Source of the DNA: Mesohalobacter salilacus | GTDB lineage: Bacteria; Bacteroidota; Bacteroidia; Flavobacteriales; Flavobacteriaceae | Length of the DNA stretch: 61,735 nt | Direction of reading: 5' to 3' | NCBI GenBank assembly: GCA_003931895.1 | Contig: RRZV01000003.1 | Span: forward strand, 1 to 61,735 | Shown here: positions 8,867 to 18,070 of the stretch, piece after piece | Layout of the letters: each line of letters begins with the position of its first letter | Position numbering within the stretch: position 1 is the first letter of the stretch | The notes under the pieces: model-generated | Database searches by the model: none | Seen by the model: only the letters and a program-made list of their open reading frames with translations | Told to the model about the DNA's origin: nothing | Translations under genes and position numbers: made by a program

Positions 8867-9751
8867 ATGAAAATTTATCATTATTCTATAGTATTGAGTT
8901 TTTTAAGTTTGTGGCTCAATTCATATTTTCCTTCAGATGGTCTTTATTTATTAGGCTTATTTTTGATTTTAAGTTTTGGTGTTTTTCATGGCGCAAACGA
9001 TATCGTTATTATATACAAAACTCGTAAAGCATTGAAAAACAGATCTATAAACTATATTATTGGCATATATTTAACAGTTGTTTTATTTTTCGCTCTTTTT
9101 TTTACATTTTTCCCAGCCGTTGCCCTATTGTGTTTTGTTTTGTTTAGTGCTTACCACTTTGGAGAGCAACATTGGCATCATATCCTTAAACAAAGCTCAA
9201 AAGCTCTAAAGTTTGTATTTGAATTCTGTTATGGCTGTTTAATTTTTGGCTTGATATTTATGTTTCATCAACAAGAAGTAGAACGCATTATTGCAGATAT
9301 AAGTCATTATCAAATCAATTTAAATTTCATACCCATATTACTGATAGTTTTCGGTGCAGTTTTGCTTGGAATAGGAGTTTACGTTTATAAGACAACTAGG
9401 TATTTTAAAACCCAGCTTGCAGAACAATTATTGTATCTTTTAGTCTTAGCCATAATTTTTAGAGTAAGTGATTTGATTTGGGCTTTTGCTATTTATTTTG
9501 TGTTATGGCATAGCATTCCATCATTACATGATCAAATCCATTTTATTTATGGTTGGGTCAATAAAACTACTATTGTAAAATACCTGAAAAAAGCCTTTTG
9601 GTATTGGGTTATTTCTATTGTGGGTTTGGCTGTATTATATTTATTTTTTAATGATACAAATATTTTTGAAGCGCTTTTGTTTTCGTTTTTGGCCGCGATA
9701 ACTTTTCCACATGTTTTGGTGATTAACAAGATGTTTAAGCAATCGTCTTAA
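8867..9751 (+). CDS. blh: Blh, beta-carotene 15,15'-dioxygenase
   Basis: A 294-residue polytopic membrane enzyme of the Brp/Blh family, which cleaves beta-carotene into two retinal molecules for the neighbouring rhodopsin. Conserved histidine clusters that bind the iron are visible: FHGAND, YHFGEQHWHH and LWHSIPSLHDQ. About seven hydrophobic helices run through the protein. An upstream in-frame ATG at 8834 exists, but MKIYHYSIVLSFLSL at 8867 is the likelier start. The gene is divergent from the rhodopsin gene, and its stop overlaps the convergent hydrolase stop by a few bases. Carotenoid synthesis genes are not in the window. Confidence 0.93.
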   Translation: MKIYHYSIVLSFLSLWLNSYFPSDGLYLLGLFLILSFGVFHGANDIVIIYKTRKALKNRSINYIIGIYLTVVLFFALFFTFFPAVALLCFVLFSAYHFGEQHWHHILKQSSKALKFVFEFCYGCLIFGLIFMFHQQEVERIIADISHYQINLNFIPILLIVFGAVLLGIGVYVYKTTRYFKTQLAEQLLYLLVLAIIFRVSDLIWAFAIYFVLWHSIPSLHDQIHFIYGWVNKTTIVKYLKKAFWYWVISIVGLAVLYLFFNDTNIFEALLFSFLAAITFPHVLVINKMFKQSS

Positions 9752-10398
9752 TGGGTTTTTAACCACTCTAATACGGCTTCAAAATTCTCTTGGTTTACAC
9801 CATGTCCGATAGGAAATTCTTTAAACTCACACTCTATTCCGTAAGATTTTAAAACCTTAGGTGTTTTTCTTGCCCAATCTACAGGAATAACTTGATCTGC
9901 AGTGCCGTGAGAACTAAAAACTTGAAGCGTTTTTAAAGCGTCTTTATCTGCAATATCTATCATATTTTTATCAATATAACCGCTTAAACCAATTACGTTT
10001 TTGACTAAATGTGGATAGGTGAGGGCAGTGGCAAAACTTAAAATTGTACCTTGACTAAATCCAAACAAGGTCACTTCTTCTGGATTGATATTGTAAGCTT
10101 CAACAGCTTCAGAAATAAACGTCTTAATTTTTTCTCTAGATGTTATGCCTTGTTCAGTATCACTGAATTTGTTGGCATCTGCATCAAAATTAATAGCATA
10201 CCACGCATTACCCATGGGCTGCATTGGATATGGTGCTCTCACAGAAATCACTGTATAGTTTTCTGGTAAATAATCAGCAAAAGCAAATAAATCTTTTTCA
10301 TCACTACCATAACCGTGAAGCATTAAGATGAGTGGTGACGCTTGATTTAAATTTGAGGGTTTAATGAGATGCGTTAAGCTTAAATCTTTTGTTGTCAT
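9748..10398 (-). CDS. Alpha/beta hydrolase, carboxylesterase/phospholipase family
   Basis: A 216-residue cytoplasmic serine hydrolase of the YpfH/acyl-protein thioesterase-like group. Visible features are the oxyanion-region LMLHGYGSDEKD, the nucleophile elbow GFSQG (Ser115), Asp168 in SSHGTADQVIPV and His199 in FPIGHGVN, a complete catalytic triad. It has no signal peptide. It abuts the DUF4870-like gene (next base upstream), the last gene of a minus-strand operon starting at the BatA-like gene. Physiological ester substrate is unknown. Confidence 0.88.
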   Translation of the reverse strand: MTTKDLSLTHLIKPSNLNQASPLILMLHGYGSDEKDLFAFADYLPENYTVISVRAPYPMQPMGNAWYAINFDADANKFSDTEQGITSREKIKTFISEAVEAYNINPEEVTLFGFSQGTILSFATALTYPHLVKNVIGLSGYIDKNMIDIADKDALKTLQVFSSHGTADQVIPVDWARKTPKVLKSYGIECEFKEFPIGHGVNQENFEAVLEWLKTH

Positions 10399-10719
10399 TT
10401 ATAAAGCTTTAAATATTTTTTGAAATAAATTTCCAAGAATTGGGATGGGTTGCGTCTTGTTGGATATCGCATTAAAAAAACCAAAAAACCAAAGCACGAT
10501 ATAAAAAATATACAAAGAAAAGGTAATCATCCAATTGTTAAATCCACTTGCTAAAGGAGCAAAAACAATAAAAATAAAATGAATACCGAAGGCTTGACGA
10601 ATATGAAATCGCGCAAACTCATAGCGCTTTTCAGAATTCATAAAAATTGCAATTATGCTGCCTATAATTGTAAAATAAGCAACAATAGCAGCTGATTTTC
10701 CATTAGGATTCTGAGACAT
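10399..10719 (-). CDS. DUF4870/Tic20-like small membrane protein
   Basis: A 106-residue protein with three hydrophobic helices (about 12-28, 46-62 and 65-85) and the motif FARFHIRQAFGIHF, typical of the DUF4870/Tic20-related family found widely in Bacteroidota. The function of the family is not established; a role in membrane insertion or import has been proposed only by remote similarity to Tic20. Its start overlaps the end of the dihydroorotase-like gene by 17 bp, so translation is likely coupled. Confidence 0.75.
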   Translation of the reverse strand: MSQNPNGKSAAIVAYFTIIGSIIAIFMNSEKRYEFARFHIRQAFGIHFIFIVFAPLASGFNNWMITFSLYIFYIVLWFFGFFNAISNKTQPIPILGNLFQKIFKAL

Positions 10720-11959
10720 AAAATTGGTTTTTATTAACGATACCTAAAGCTTTTCCTTTCATTTTTTCCCCAAGGAAAATAGCATTTTTAGATTTTGAAA
10801 CAATATCAGTTTCTGAAAACGTCCAATCTATATCAGGATTAAATAAGGTGAGTTCTGCATTTTGTCCTACCTCAATAGTTGATATTGGTTGATTAAAACG
10901 CATTTTACCACGTGTGAGATAAGCAAGACTTTGCTCTAAACCAAGTTTTTTGTTTAAAACACCAAAAGCAGACTCTAAGCCTATACTGCCGAAAGATGCA
11001 TGTTCAAACTCTGTTTTTTTAAGTTCGATATTTAAAGGCTGATGGTCGGTTGTTACCATGTCTATAACACCAGATTTGAGACCTTTAATCAAAGCTTTTT
11101 GGTCTTGAGTTTCTCTCAATGGAGGCCAAACTTTGTATTTGGTATCAAAGTCCTGAAGTTTTTTATCTGTATAAATTAAATTAGAAATCGATACGCTACA
11201 ACTGACATCTAGACCTTCTTTTTTAGCTTGTTTTACCAGTTCAACTGATTCTGCTGTAGAAATACAAGCAAAATGAATTTTAGAACCGGTGTATCTCAAA
11301 ATATCTAAGTCTCTTTTTAACTGAATGATTTCAGCCATGCTAGGTAACGCTTTTAAACCTAGACTTGTGCTGATTTCGCCTTCATGCATCTGTGCATTTT
11401 CGCTCAGGCTATTTTCAATTGGGAAAACTTGAACCAAAGCTTTAAAACCTTTAGTATATTGTAAAGCCAGTTTAAGGAGGTTGGCATTTTTAATCCCTTT
11501 TTTATAATCACCAAATACCACGGCATGGTGTTGATGCATGTCAAATAACTCTGCGAGTTGTTGACTTTTAGATTGTTCTGTAAGTGCTCCAGAAATTAAG
11601 GCATTGACGATGTGGTTTTGAGTTTTGGTATTTAGATACTGCACCAATGCAGCATTGTCGATAACGGGTTCAGTGTTTGGGTTTAAAATCACACTGGTAA
11701 ACCCGCTTTTCATTGCTGTATCTAAACCATTTTGTAAAGTTTCTCGCTCTTCAAAGCCAGGTTCACCGAAAGATACCGATGGATCAAACCAGCCTTGAGA
11801 AAGGTGAAGGTTTTCAATTTTAATTTGTTGATCTCCCTTTTTGTCAATATTATCTTCAATAGCTTTGATAATGCCATTTTCAATAAAAATATCTTTTTGT
11901 TTAAGGTGATGAGTACATTTGGGGTCGATAATTTTTGCCGATTTGATAAGCAATCTCAT
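10703..11959 (-). CDS. Dihydroorotase-like protein lacking metal ligands
   Basis: A 418-residue amidohydrolase-fold protein that aligns end to end with class I dihydroorotases (GEPGFEERETLQNG, PPLRETQDQKALIKGL, TTDHQPLN, FGSIGLESAFGVL). The metal-binding HxH after the first strand is replaced: DPSVS at residues 59-63 has serines where two histidines belong. The later pair of histidines expected in the TPHHL block is also lost (SVSISNLIY). The catalytic Asp region TDH is kept. It should therefore be inactive as a zinc hydrolase, like the PyrC' proteins that scaffold aspartate transcarbamoylase. An active pyrC is expected elsewhere. It lies 6 bp after the BatA-like gene. Confidence 0.8.
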   Translation of the reverse strand: MRLLIKSAKIIDPKCTHHLKQKDIFIENGIIKAIEDNIDKKGDQQIKIENLHLSQGWFDPSVSFGEPGFEERETLQNGLDTAMKSGFTSVILNPNTEPVIDNAALVQYLNTKTQNHIVNALISGALTEQSKSQQLAELFDMHQHHAVVFGDYKKGIKNANLLKLALQYTKGFKALVQVFPIENSLSENAQMHEGEISTSLGLKALPSMAEIIQLKRDLDILRYTGSKIHFACISTAESVELVKQAKKEGLDVSCSVSISNLIYTDKKLQDFDTKYKVWPPLRETQDQKALIKGLKSGVIDMVTTDHQPLNIELKKTEFEHASFGSIGLESAFGVLNKKLGLEQSLAYLTRGKMRFNQPISTIEVGQNAELTLFNPDIDWTFSETDIVSKSKNAIFLGEKMKGKALGIVNKNQFYVSES

Positions 11960-11965
11960 GAAATC

Positions 11966-13888
11966 TTATTTAATAAATCTCAACAAAAGTAACTCAATAA
12001 TCATAAATATCAATGCAAAAGCAATAAACCATTGCCACAAACTTTTTATGTCTTGGCTTTCCATCAAGTTTTGTGTATAAGCTACAAAGCTATCATGGGT
12101 GTTTAAATTACTATATTCAGATAAATCTAAGTAATTGAATTGATTTTCTTTGCGATTCAAATTAAAAGCCAATTGGCTTAAGGTATCATTTTGTGGATTG
12201 GTAATAGCATAATGTCCAGGTGAGTTGGGGTTTTCATCAAATTCTAGTGTAATGTTTTGTCCTTTGGTGTTTTGCTTAGGAATGAATTTGTATTCATCTT
12301 GAGATAAACTTAAAACTTCATCAGAATTGAGTTGAGTTTTGATATTAAATTGATTAGACTGTCCTATTTCCGCATATAGCTGAGCTTTATTTTGCGCTTG
12401 CAAGGCCAGGTTATAAAAGCTTAAAACCACTAATGGCGATTGTTTAAAATTTGAATTATCTTTAATAGCAGCATTGAATCTGAAAATATCATTTTGAGAT
12501 TCTAAAAAGGCTAAGCTGTTACTAAAAGCTAAGACTTTTTGAGGGTTTGAACTTTGATAATAAGAATCAAAACTTGGGTAATCAAAATTTTGAACATTTT
12601 GTGTGAATACATTTTCAAAAATAGGATGCTCAAATACAATTGAAGTTAATTTAATTGTATTAGAATTGAGGCTTGTATATGGTCTTAAATTTAGGCTGCT
12701 AAATAAATCATTATACGAGTTCAGGTCAATATCTGTTGAAGGAACGATACTTAAAACCTTATCGTTTTCTACATAATTCTCTAAACTGACTTTTAAAGAT
12801 TTAGGAATGTTTTGAAGCTCATTGAGAATAACCACATCGGCTTGACTGATTTCGGCGTATTCTAAGTTGTCAATAAGGGTTTGCTTATAGTCAAATCTTT
12901 CAGTATTATAAATTTTATCTAAATAGGGCGTAGGCTGTTTTGAAATCACTAAAACTTTAATTTTTTCAGGTTCCGCTATCGAGAAAAAGAGTTTATTGTC
13001 AAAGTTCAGACTGGCATCGTCAATTTCAATTCGTCCTTTTAAAATTTGATTTTGCTCAATATCAAAACTGTATGTTTTTTGTTTTTCATCATCAAAACTT
13101 AAACTGAACTTGCCGAGTAAAGTGTTATCGTCATACAAGGATACTGGCAAACTTTGTGTGGTTTGGCGGGATGCCGATACTTTAAACATCAGTGATTTTT
13201 GTTCTGCTGAGGTTTTAAGGTAGGCAGTGTCAATACTAAAATTGGTTTGTTCAATAGGTTGATATTGCACAAAGTGATAATTGTATTCATCTTTAATATT
13301 TAAAGTGTTTATATCTTTAAAAAATTGAAAATCAGATAAAATAACAAGTTCGTTAAGCTGATTGTTTTGAGCTTGATATAAGCTTTGGGTCTTGGTGAGT
13401 ATAGCGTTTAAATCTAAACTCATCGGACTGTATTTCAGGTCGTAGAGCCAAGACTTAAAATCGTTCGTAGTTAGATTACGTAAAGTCTGGTCATGTGTAG
13501 CAATGTTGAAGTTTTCATTTTCAGGAAGTGCTTTTAGCAATTCGTCTTTGGCTTTTTCAAAAAGAGAAGTATTCTGTCCTTTTAAGCTCATGCTATAGGA
13601 GTTGTCGATAAATAGGCCGATTTGTTTTTGTTGGTTTACAGTTTTTGAATCTGAAAAATAAGGCTGTGCAAAAGCCAAAACCAAACATGTGATGATAAGC
13701 AATCTTGTAATAAGGCTTAACCATTTTTTGAGCTTCGAACTTTTTCTAGACGAAACAATGAGTTTTTTGAGTAAAGCTACATTGGTAAAGGGCTCAGGTT
13801 TAAATTTTCTCAGTTGAAAAAGATGAACAATAATAGGAATAGCAAGCGCCAATAATCCGTATAAAAGTTCAGGACGATAAAATTGCAT
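11966..13888 (-). CDS. BatA-like VWA-domain membrane protein
   Basis: A 640-residue protein beginning with the aerotolerance-regulator (BatA) N-terminal domain: MQFYRPELLYGLLALAIPIIVHLFQLRKF, then a second hydrophobic helix near residues 60-77. A von Willebrand factor A domain follows with a usable MIDAS (DNSYS in IGLFIDNSYSMSL). The C-terminus ends in another membrane helix (LWQWFIAFALIFMIIELLLL). The long region between is periplasmic in the usual topology. Such proteins often occur with MoxR-type genes, but none is here. It is the first gene of a four-gene minus-strand operon with the dihydroorotase-like, DUF4870-like and hydrolase genes. Confidence 0.85.
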   Translation of the reverse strand: MQFYRPELLYGLLALAIPIIVHLFQLRKFKPEPFTNVALLKKLIVSSRKSSKLKKWLSLITRLLIITCLVLAFAQPYFSDSKTVNQQKQIGLFIDNSYSMSLKGQNTSLFEKAKDELLKALPENENFNIATHDQTLRNLTTNDFKSWLYDLKYSPMSLDLNAILTKTQSLYQAQNNQLNELVILSDFQFFKDINTLNIKDEYNYHFVQYQPIEQTNFSIDTAYLKTSAEQKSLMFKVSASRQTTQSLPVSLYDDNTLLGKFSLSFDDEKQKTYSFDIEQNQILKGRIEIDDASLNFDNKLFFSIAEPEKIKVLVISKQPTPYLDKIYNTERFDYKQTLIDNLEYAEISQADVVILNELQNIPKSLKVSLENYVENDKVLSIVPSTDIDLNSYNDLFSSLNLRPYTSLNSNTIKLTSIVFEHPIFENVFTQNVQNFDYPSFDSYYQSSNPQKVLAFSNSLAFLESQNDIFRFNAAIKDNSNFKQSPLVVLSFYNLALQAQNKAQLYAEIGQSNQFNIKTQLNSDEVLSLSQDEYKFIPKQNTKGQNITLEFDENPNSPGHYAITNPQNDTLSQLAFNLNRKENQFNYLDLSEYSNLNTHDSFVAYTQNLMESQDIKSLWQWFIAFALIFMIIELLLLRFIK

Positions 13889-14249
13889 ACTCAGGTTTAG
13901 AAGCGTTTAGGCAAAGATAGGGTTTATAGGTGAAGTTGATAACTCATAATTTAGATTTCACCTTATATAATTAAATAAACTATAGACTCTTTTTTTGCAT
14001 ACAGGATTTAAAAAATATAAACTCTATACACTTTAGTGTAACTTGATATTCTTTAAGATTGATTTCAAAGATTTATCTTTTCAGTTCTAAGCTCTGTAAA
14101 CTTTGAATCCTCTACATTTAAATTCATATTAAAACTAGTCTAAATGCCTTAAAAGGGATTAAAATAAGTCTGAATTTTGTTATTTGAAAGGTTGTGTAAT
14201 GTTTACTGACACTTGTTATCAGTATTAGTTACCGCTTTTATCGGTTGGA
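13889..14249. other. Intergenic region, no gene seen
   Basis: A 361-bp AT-rich gap between two minus-strand genes. It should contain the promoter of the BatA-like operon, though no clean TTG-N19-TAnnTTTG was found. A perfect 14-bp palindrome with arms TACACT and AGTGTA lies at 14027-14040. A weak hairpin (ACCG...CGGT, about 14231-14245) just after the peptidase stop might help termination. Confidence 0.4.
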
Positions 14250-15554
14250 TTAGTTTTTATGTCCTGATTTCGAAGAGATATCATTCAATATCCACTCAAG
14301 TTTTTTATCACGATTCTGTTTATAATCAGACCAATCGCTTTCAATTTTTATATTTGGCACTAACCCATTAGTTTGATTGTCTTGCATTCTAAATAATCGT
14401 TTAGAATATTGAACTGTCCATTTAGAATTTGGCAATAAAAACCTATCTGCGTCTTGGTAACCATAAGGATTTCCTCCTGTAGTTTCACCCACTAATTTGG
14501 CATTCAAAATTTGTTTAAATTGAACAGCATTACTAACTCCAGCCGAAAAAGTTTCTTTCCCGATAAGCGCATATATTCCGTCTTCCCAATCAAGACTGTC
14601 TATGGTGACCAACATTTGTGCAAGTACAAGTCCTTCAAAAAAGTTTCCGCCACCATTTTTTCTAAAATCAATAATCAGATACCTTATTTGGTGTTTTAAT
14701 AGTTGCTTTTTAACACTTCTAGCAAACAACAACATTTTTAAATAGCCAGGATAGCTGTCAAATCTTATATAGGCAGTGTTTGTTTGAATGTCTGCTGAAA
14801 GCCATATACCATTCGCTGACCTAAGCGGCTTACCTAAATTCACTAGTCTTTCATTTAATTCCTCTGTTATTAGCCTCTTTAAATTGTTGTGGGAAATCGA
14901 ATTTAATATAACAGTTTGATTGATTCCATTATCATCGGTGAATTCGAAGTTTGCAATGTTTAATTGTTTTGTAATCTTTAGCCCAAAAAGCACTTCTGCT
15001 ACGTTGATAGTGAAGGGAAGAAAGTGTTCAAGAGAATGTTGGTTATCAACACCTTGAACAACAGGGCTGATTATATTTATTAATTCATTTATTTCTGTAC
15101 CATCTATGGCGGTTAATTTTTTGCCTAATAAATGACGATATTCGAAAGTGGTTTTTATAACCCTTAATTCATTGTCAAACAGCCTTAAGTAAACAGGAAA
15201 TCGAGAATAATCGTTACTCCAATAGCCATAGATAGTATGCCCATCACCTATTAGTCGGGTAATTCTCATCATTTCAACCATCACTTGGTATTTATTGTAA
15301 TTGGGTAACATTCTTTTTAAATCTGATAGTTCGGAATCAAAATCTTTCTTGCTGATAGTGTGGTAAAGATTAATATGTTTATGCTCTAGCTGCGATTGAA
15401 AAAAGTTGATGTCATTCGACCAACTGGCTATTTGTTCAGGATTTAAGTTAAAAACTTCATTATTTACTACATTCTTTTTTGATGAAGCACAACTGAAGGA
15501 TAATAGTGCTAAAAATGCAATAATTACTTTACTTATAAGTATTCTTTTAATCAT
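14250..15554 (-). CDS. S41-family peptidase-like lipoprotein
   Basis: A 434-residue lipoprotein (LLSFSC, Cys22) with a C-terminal S41/tail-specific protease domain. The blocks TAYIRFDSYPGY, LIIDFRKNGGGN and ETFSAGVSNA (nucleophile Ser337) and then VGETTGGNPYGYQD match the catalytic core. No PDZ domain is obvious in the N-terminal half, which is of unknown fold and contains LIGDGHTIYGYW, a motif usual in this branch. It is likely periplasmic. It follows the histidine kinase gene by 66 bp on the same strand, with no evidence of a functional link. Physiological substrate is unknown. Confidence 0.85.
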   Translation of the reverse strand: MIKRILISKVIIAFLALLSFSCASSKKNVVNNEVFNLNPEQIASWSNDINFFQSQLEHKHINLYHTISKKDFDSELSDLKRMLPNYNKYQVMVEMMRITRLIGDGHTIYGYWSNDYSRFPVYLRLFDNELRVIKTTFEYRHLLGKKLTAIDGTEINELINIISPVVQGVDNQHSLEHFLPFTINVAEVLFGLKITKQLNIANFEFTDDNGINQTVILNSISHNNLKRLITEELNERLVNLGKPLRSANGIWLSADIQTNTAYIRFDSYPGYLKMLLFARSVKKQLLKHQIRYLIIDFRKNGGGNFFEGLVLAQMLVTIDSLDWEDGIYALIGKETFSAGVSNAVQFKQILNAKLVGETTGGNPYGYQDADRFLLPNSKWTVQYSKRLFRMQDNQTNGLVPNIKIESDWSDYKQNRDKKLEWILNDISSKSGHKN

Positions 15555-15620
15555 TCTTTGTATTCGGATAAGAGAACATCTTATGTTTTACTACATTTAT
15601 CTTTGACGGGTTATAAAAAC

Positions 15621-16826
15621 TCAACTACATTTCTCAATACTAAACGAAATTTTAGTATAAATGCCTTCCTCAGACTCTACATCTATGCTACCGCCAAGGT
15701 TGTTGATGAGTTTGCGCACCGTAGATAAACCAATGCCGTTGCCTTTTTGTCCGCGACGGTCTTTTTCAGCAACGGTAGAAAATAATTTAAAAATGTCTTT
15801 TTGCTTTTCTTTAGGGATGCCAATTCCGTTGTCTTTGACACTAAAATAATAATAGCTTTCATCTTCAGAAACATCTATATCAACAATAATTTTTTCTTTA
15901 TCGTTGTATTTTAGGCTATTACCAATCAGGTTAAGTAAAATTTGCTCAACTGCAGTTTTATTGCATTTTAGCAACATATTGTCTTCAGGAAGATTGATGT
16001 CACAATTATCGTTAACGTCTAACAGTTCAATAATATCTTCGAGAAGTTCGTGTATATCGACTTCTTCTTTGGTTTGCTTTTCAGTAATGTCATCACTTTC
16101 ATAGTGGGTGAGAATGTTACTGATATAATCGCTCATTTTAAAAGCCGATTGCTTGAGGTTGTTGAGGTATTCAAAACCTGATTCGTCTAAAACTGTTTTG
16201 TATTTACTTTTTAAAATATCAATGGTCACGATGATATTAGCCAGTGGCATTTTCATATCGTGAGAAACCACGCCTGCAAAATTTCTAAGTTGTGTATTTT
16301 TTTCTCTAAGGTTGCGTTGTGTCTCTCTGAGGTTTTCATTTTTAGAACGGAGTTCAAAGAGTTTAACCACTTGGTTGGCTAAATTTTTAAGCGCTAATTT
16401 TTGTTGATCAGATAAAGTTTTAGATTTAAAATCGATGACGCATATCGTGCCAAGCGCGTGTCCGTTTTCGTGAATTAAAGGTGCGCCAGCATAAAACTGA
16501 ACGCCTTTTTCTACAACAAAAGGGTTGTCTTGAAATAACTCGTTTGAAGTGGTATCTGGAATTTCGTAAATTTCGTTAGGCTGCTCAATGGCATGCGAGC
16601 AAAAAGAAATCTTGCGTTCTGTTTCACAAGTGTCTATTCCTACTTTAGATTTAAACCATTGTCGGTCTTTGTCAATTAAGCTAATTAAAGCGATTGGTGT
16701 ATCACAAATATAAGCGGCCAATTCTGTTAAATCATCATATTCTTTCTCAGGTTGACTATCGAGTATATCAAGCGATTTTAAGGCTTTTAAGCGTTCTTGT
16801 TCTTTTAGGGCTGTAGATGATTGCAT
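15621..16826 (-). CDS. GAF-domain sensor histidine kinase
   Basis: A roughly 401-residue cytoplasmic kinase without membrane segments. An N-terminal GAF domain (about residues 15-160) of the type that begins ERLKALKSLDILDSQPE is followed by a short coiled coil (LRETQRNLREKNTQLRNF), the HisKA phosphoacceptor in VVSHDMKMPLANI (His191 counted from the first possible Met, 16832), and an HATPase_c domain with N, G1 (VKDNGIGIP) and G2 (GQKGNGIGLSTV) boxes. The start is either 16832 or 16826 (MQSSTALKEQ); the second is preferred. No response regulator is adjacent, so its partner is encoded elsewhere. Confidence 0.9.
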   Translation of the reverse strand: MQSSTALKEQERLKALKSLDILDSQPEKEYDDLTELAAYICDTPIALISLIDKDRQWFKSKVGIDTCETERKISFCSHAIEQPNEIYEIPDTTSNELFQDNPFVVEKGVQFYAGAPLIHENGHALGTICVIDFKSKTLSDQQKLALKNLANQVVKLFELRSKNENLRETQRNLREKNTQLRNFAGVVSHDMKMPLANIIVTIDILKSKYKTVLDESGFEYLNNLKQSAFKMSDYISNILTHYESDDITEKQTKEEVDIHELLEDIIELLDVNDNCDINLPEDNMLLKCNKTAVEQILLNLIGNSLKYNDKEKIIVDIDVSEDESYYYFSVKDNGIGIPKEKQKDIFKLFSTVAEKDRRGQKGNGIGLSTVRKLINNLGGSIDVESEEGIYTKISFSIEKCS

Positions 16827-16890
16827 AAACAATAAAATGGCAATTTAACGAAAAAAATAAATAATTCCTATGCTCTTCAACTATATGTAT

Positions 16891-16918
16891 AAAAAAACCT
16901 CGCTAAAGTGCGAGGTTT
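16891..16918 (-). terminator. Terminator of the rpsF-rpsR-rplI operon
   Basis: On the minus strand, 26 bases after the rplI stop, the stem AAACCTCGC/GCGAGGTTT (9 bp, 6-base loop) at 16895-16918 is followed by a run of T, a standard intrinsic terminator. Confidence 0.9.
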
Positions 16919-16943
16919 GATATATAGTTTTAAAATAAAAAAT

Positions 16944-17393
16944 TTAAGCTTCTGCTACAACATCAAAAGTAAAATCGACATTAACTTCTCTGTGAAATCT
17001 GATTTTGGCTTCGTATTGTCCTAATCTTTTGATGTTTCCACCAAGTATAGAAATAAATTTTTTATCAATTTCTACGCCTTTATCGGCCAAGGCTTCGCTA
17101 AGATTACCATTAGTAATACTACCAAAAAGTTTATCTCCAGCGCCAGCTTTAGCGGTCATTTTAAGTTCTAAATCATCAAGTTTAGAAGCAGCTTCTTTAG
17201 CTTCTTTTATAACTTTTTCTTCTTTATGTGCGCGTTGCTTAAGGTTTTCAGCCAATACTTTTTTAGCAGAAGATGTTGCTAAAACAGCATAACCTTGTGG
17301 AATTAAAAAATTACGACCATAGCCATTTTTAACGGTTACCACATCGTCAGCAAAACCTAAATTCTCAACGTCTTTCTTTAGTATAAGTTCCAT
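16944..17393 (-). CDS. rplI: 50S ribosomal protein bL9
   Basis: A 149-residue protein matching bL9 in length and order: N-terminal MELILKKDVENLGFADDVVTVKNGYGRNFLIPQGYA with the conserved GY.RNFL.P..A block, a long connecting helix (residues 45-75), and the C-terminal rRNA-binding domain (KLFGSITNGNLSEAL...GVEIDKKFI). It is a large-subunit protein at the base of the L1 stalk. It is the last gene of rpsF-rpsR-rplI, 12 bp after rpsR, and is followed by a strong terminator. Confidence 0.98.
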   Translation of the reverse strand: MELILKKDVENLGFADDVVTVKNGYGRNFLIPQGYAVLATSSAKKVLAENLKQRAHKEEKVIKEAKEAASKLDDLELKMTAKAGAGDKLFGSITNGNLSEALADKGVEIDKKFISILGGNIKRLGQYEAKIRFHREVNVDFTFDVVAEA

Positions 17394-17405
17394 GTTTATT
17401 CGGTT

Positions 17406-17702
17406 TTATTTAAGTAAATCACCTACATAAGGCATTAAGGCTAAGTGTCTTGCGCGCTTTACAGCTTGAGCAACTTTTCTTTGGTATTTCAAAGATGTTC
17501 CTGTTAAGCGTCTCGGTAAAATTTTACCTTGTTCGTTTACAAATTCCATTAAAAAATCTGCATTTTTATAATCGACGTATTTAATGCCAGCTCTTTTAAA
17601 ACGGCAAAAACGCTTTTTACTTTTAGTTTCTATATCGAGAGGCGTCAGGTATCTGATTTCGCCTTCGTTTTTCTCTTTAGATTGTTCTTCAATTTTTGAC
17701 AT
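17406..17702 (-). CDS. rpsR: 30S ribosomal protein bS18
   Basis: A 98-residue bS18. The conserved core is [10 protein letters not shown]...[34 protein letters not shown]. The N-terminal about 25 residues ([19 protein letters not shown]) form an acidic/basic extension, as usual in Bacteroidota. It binds next to bS6 on the small-subunit platform. It is 3 bp after rpsF. Confidence 0.98.
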   Translation of the reverse strand: MSKIEEQSKEKNEGEIRYLTPLDIETKSKKRFCRFKRAGIKYVDYKNADFLMEFVNEQGKILPRRLTGTSLKYQRKVAQAVKRARHLALMPYVGDLLK

Positions 17703-17705
17703 GGC

Positions 17706-18044
17706 TTAAGCTTTTTGTTTAGTTCGTTTTACGCGTTCTCTTGCCCATTCAACGGCATACTTGTCTAACTTGACAGTTAAAAAACGCATAACGCGCTCGT
17801 CTTGTCTCATCATCAATTCAAAAGAATCGACAATTTCAGGTTTTACCTTAAATTCTAGCAAGTGGTAGAAGCCACTTTTTTTGTTTTCGATGGGGTAAGC
17901 CAATTTTTTTAGGCCCCAATCTTCTTTGTGCACCATTTCTGCACCTTCTGAAGATAAGTAATCTTCAAACTTTTTTACTGTTTCCTTTATCTGGTCTTCA
18001 GATAAAACGGGATTCAAAATGAAAACAGTTTCGTACTGGTTCAT
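17706..18044 (-). CDS. rpsF: 30S ribosomal protein bS6
   Basis: A 112-residue bS6: MNQYETVFILNPVLSEDQI start, KEDWGLKKLAYPIENKKSGFYHLLEFK core and RQDERVMRFLTVKL near the end. It pairs with bS18, the next gene. A near-consensus promoter lies at 18071-18100, giving a leader of only about 20 bases, so a long S6:S18-type autoregulatory leader is not apparent here. Confidence 0.98.
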   Translation of the reverse strand: MNQYETVFILNPVLSEDQIKETVKKFEDYLSSEGAEMVHKEDWGLKKLAYPIENKKSGFYHLLEFKVKPEIVDSFELMMRQDERVMRFLTVKLDKYAVEWARERVKRTKQKA

Positions 18045-18070
18045 AAATATAGTTTTAAATTAAACGGGTG

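Noticed and set aside
15598-15605. Plus-strand TATCTTTG box between the peptidase and kinase genes
   Set aside because: No plus-strand gene follows; both neighbours are on the minus strand. AT-rich DNA gives such matches by chance.
18045-18070. S6:S18-binding autoregulatory leader of rpsF
   Set aside because: The consensus promoter leaves a leader of only about 20 bases; no suitable hairpin lies within it.
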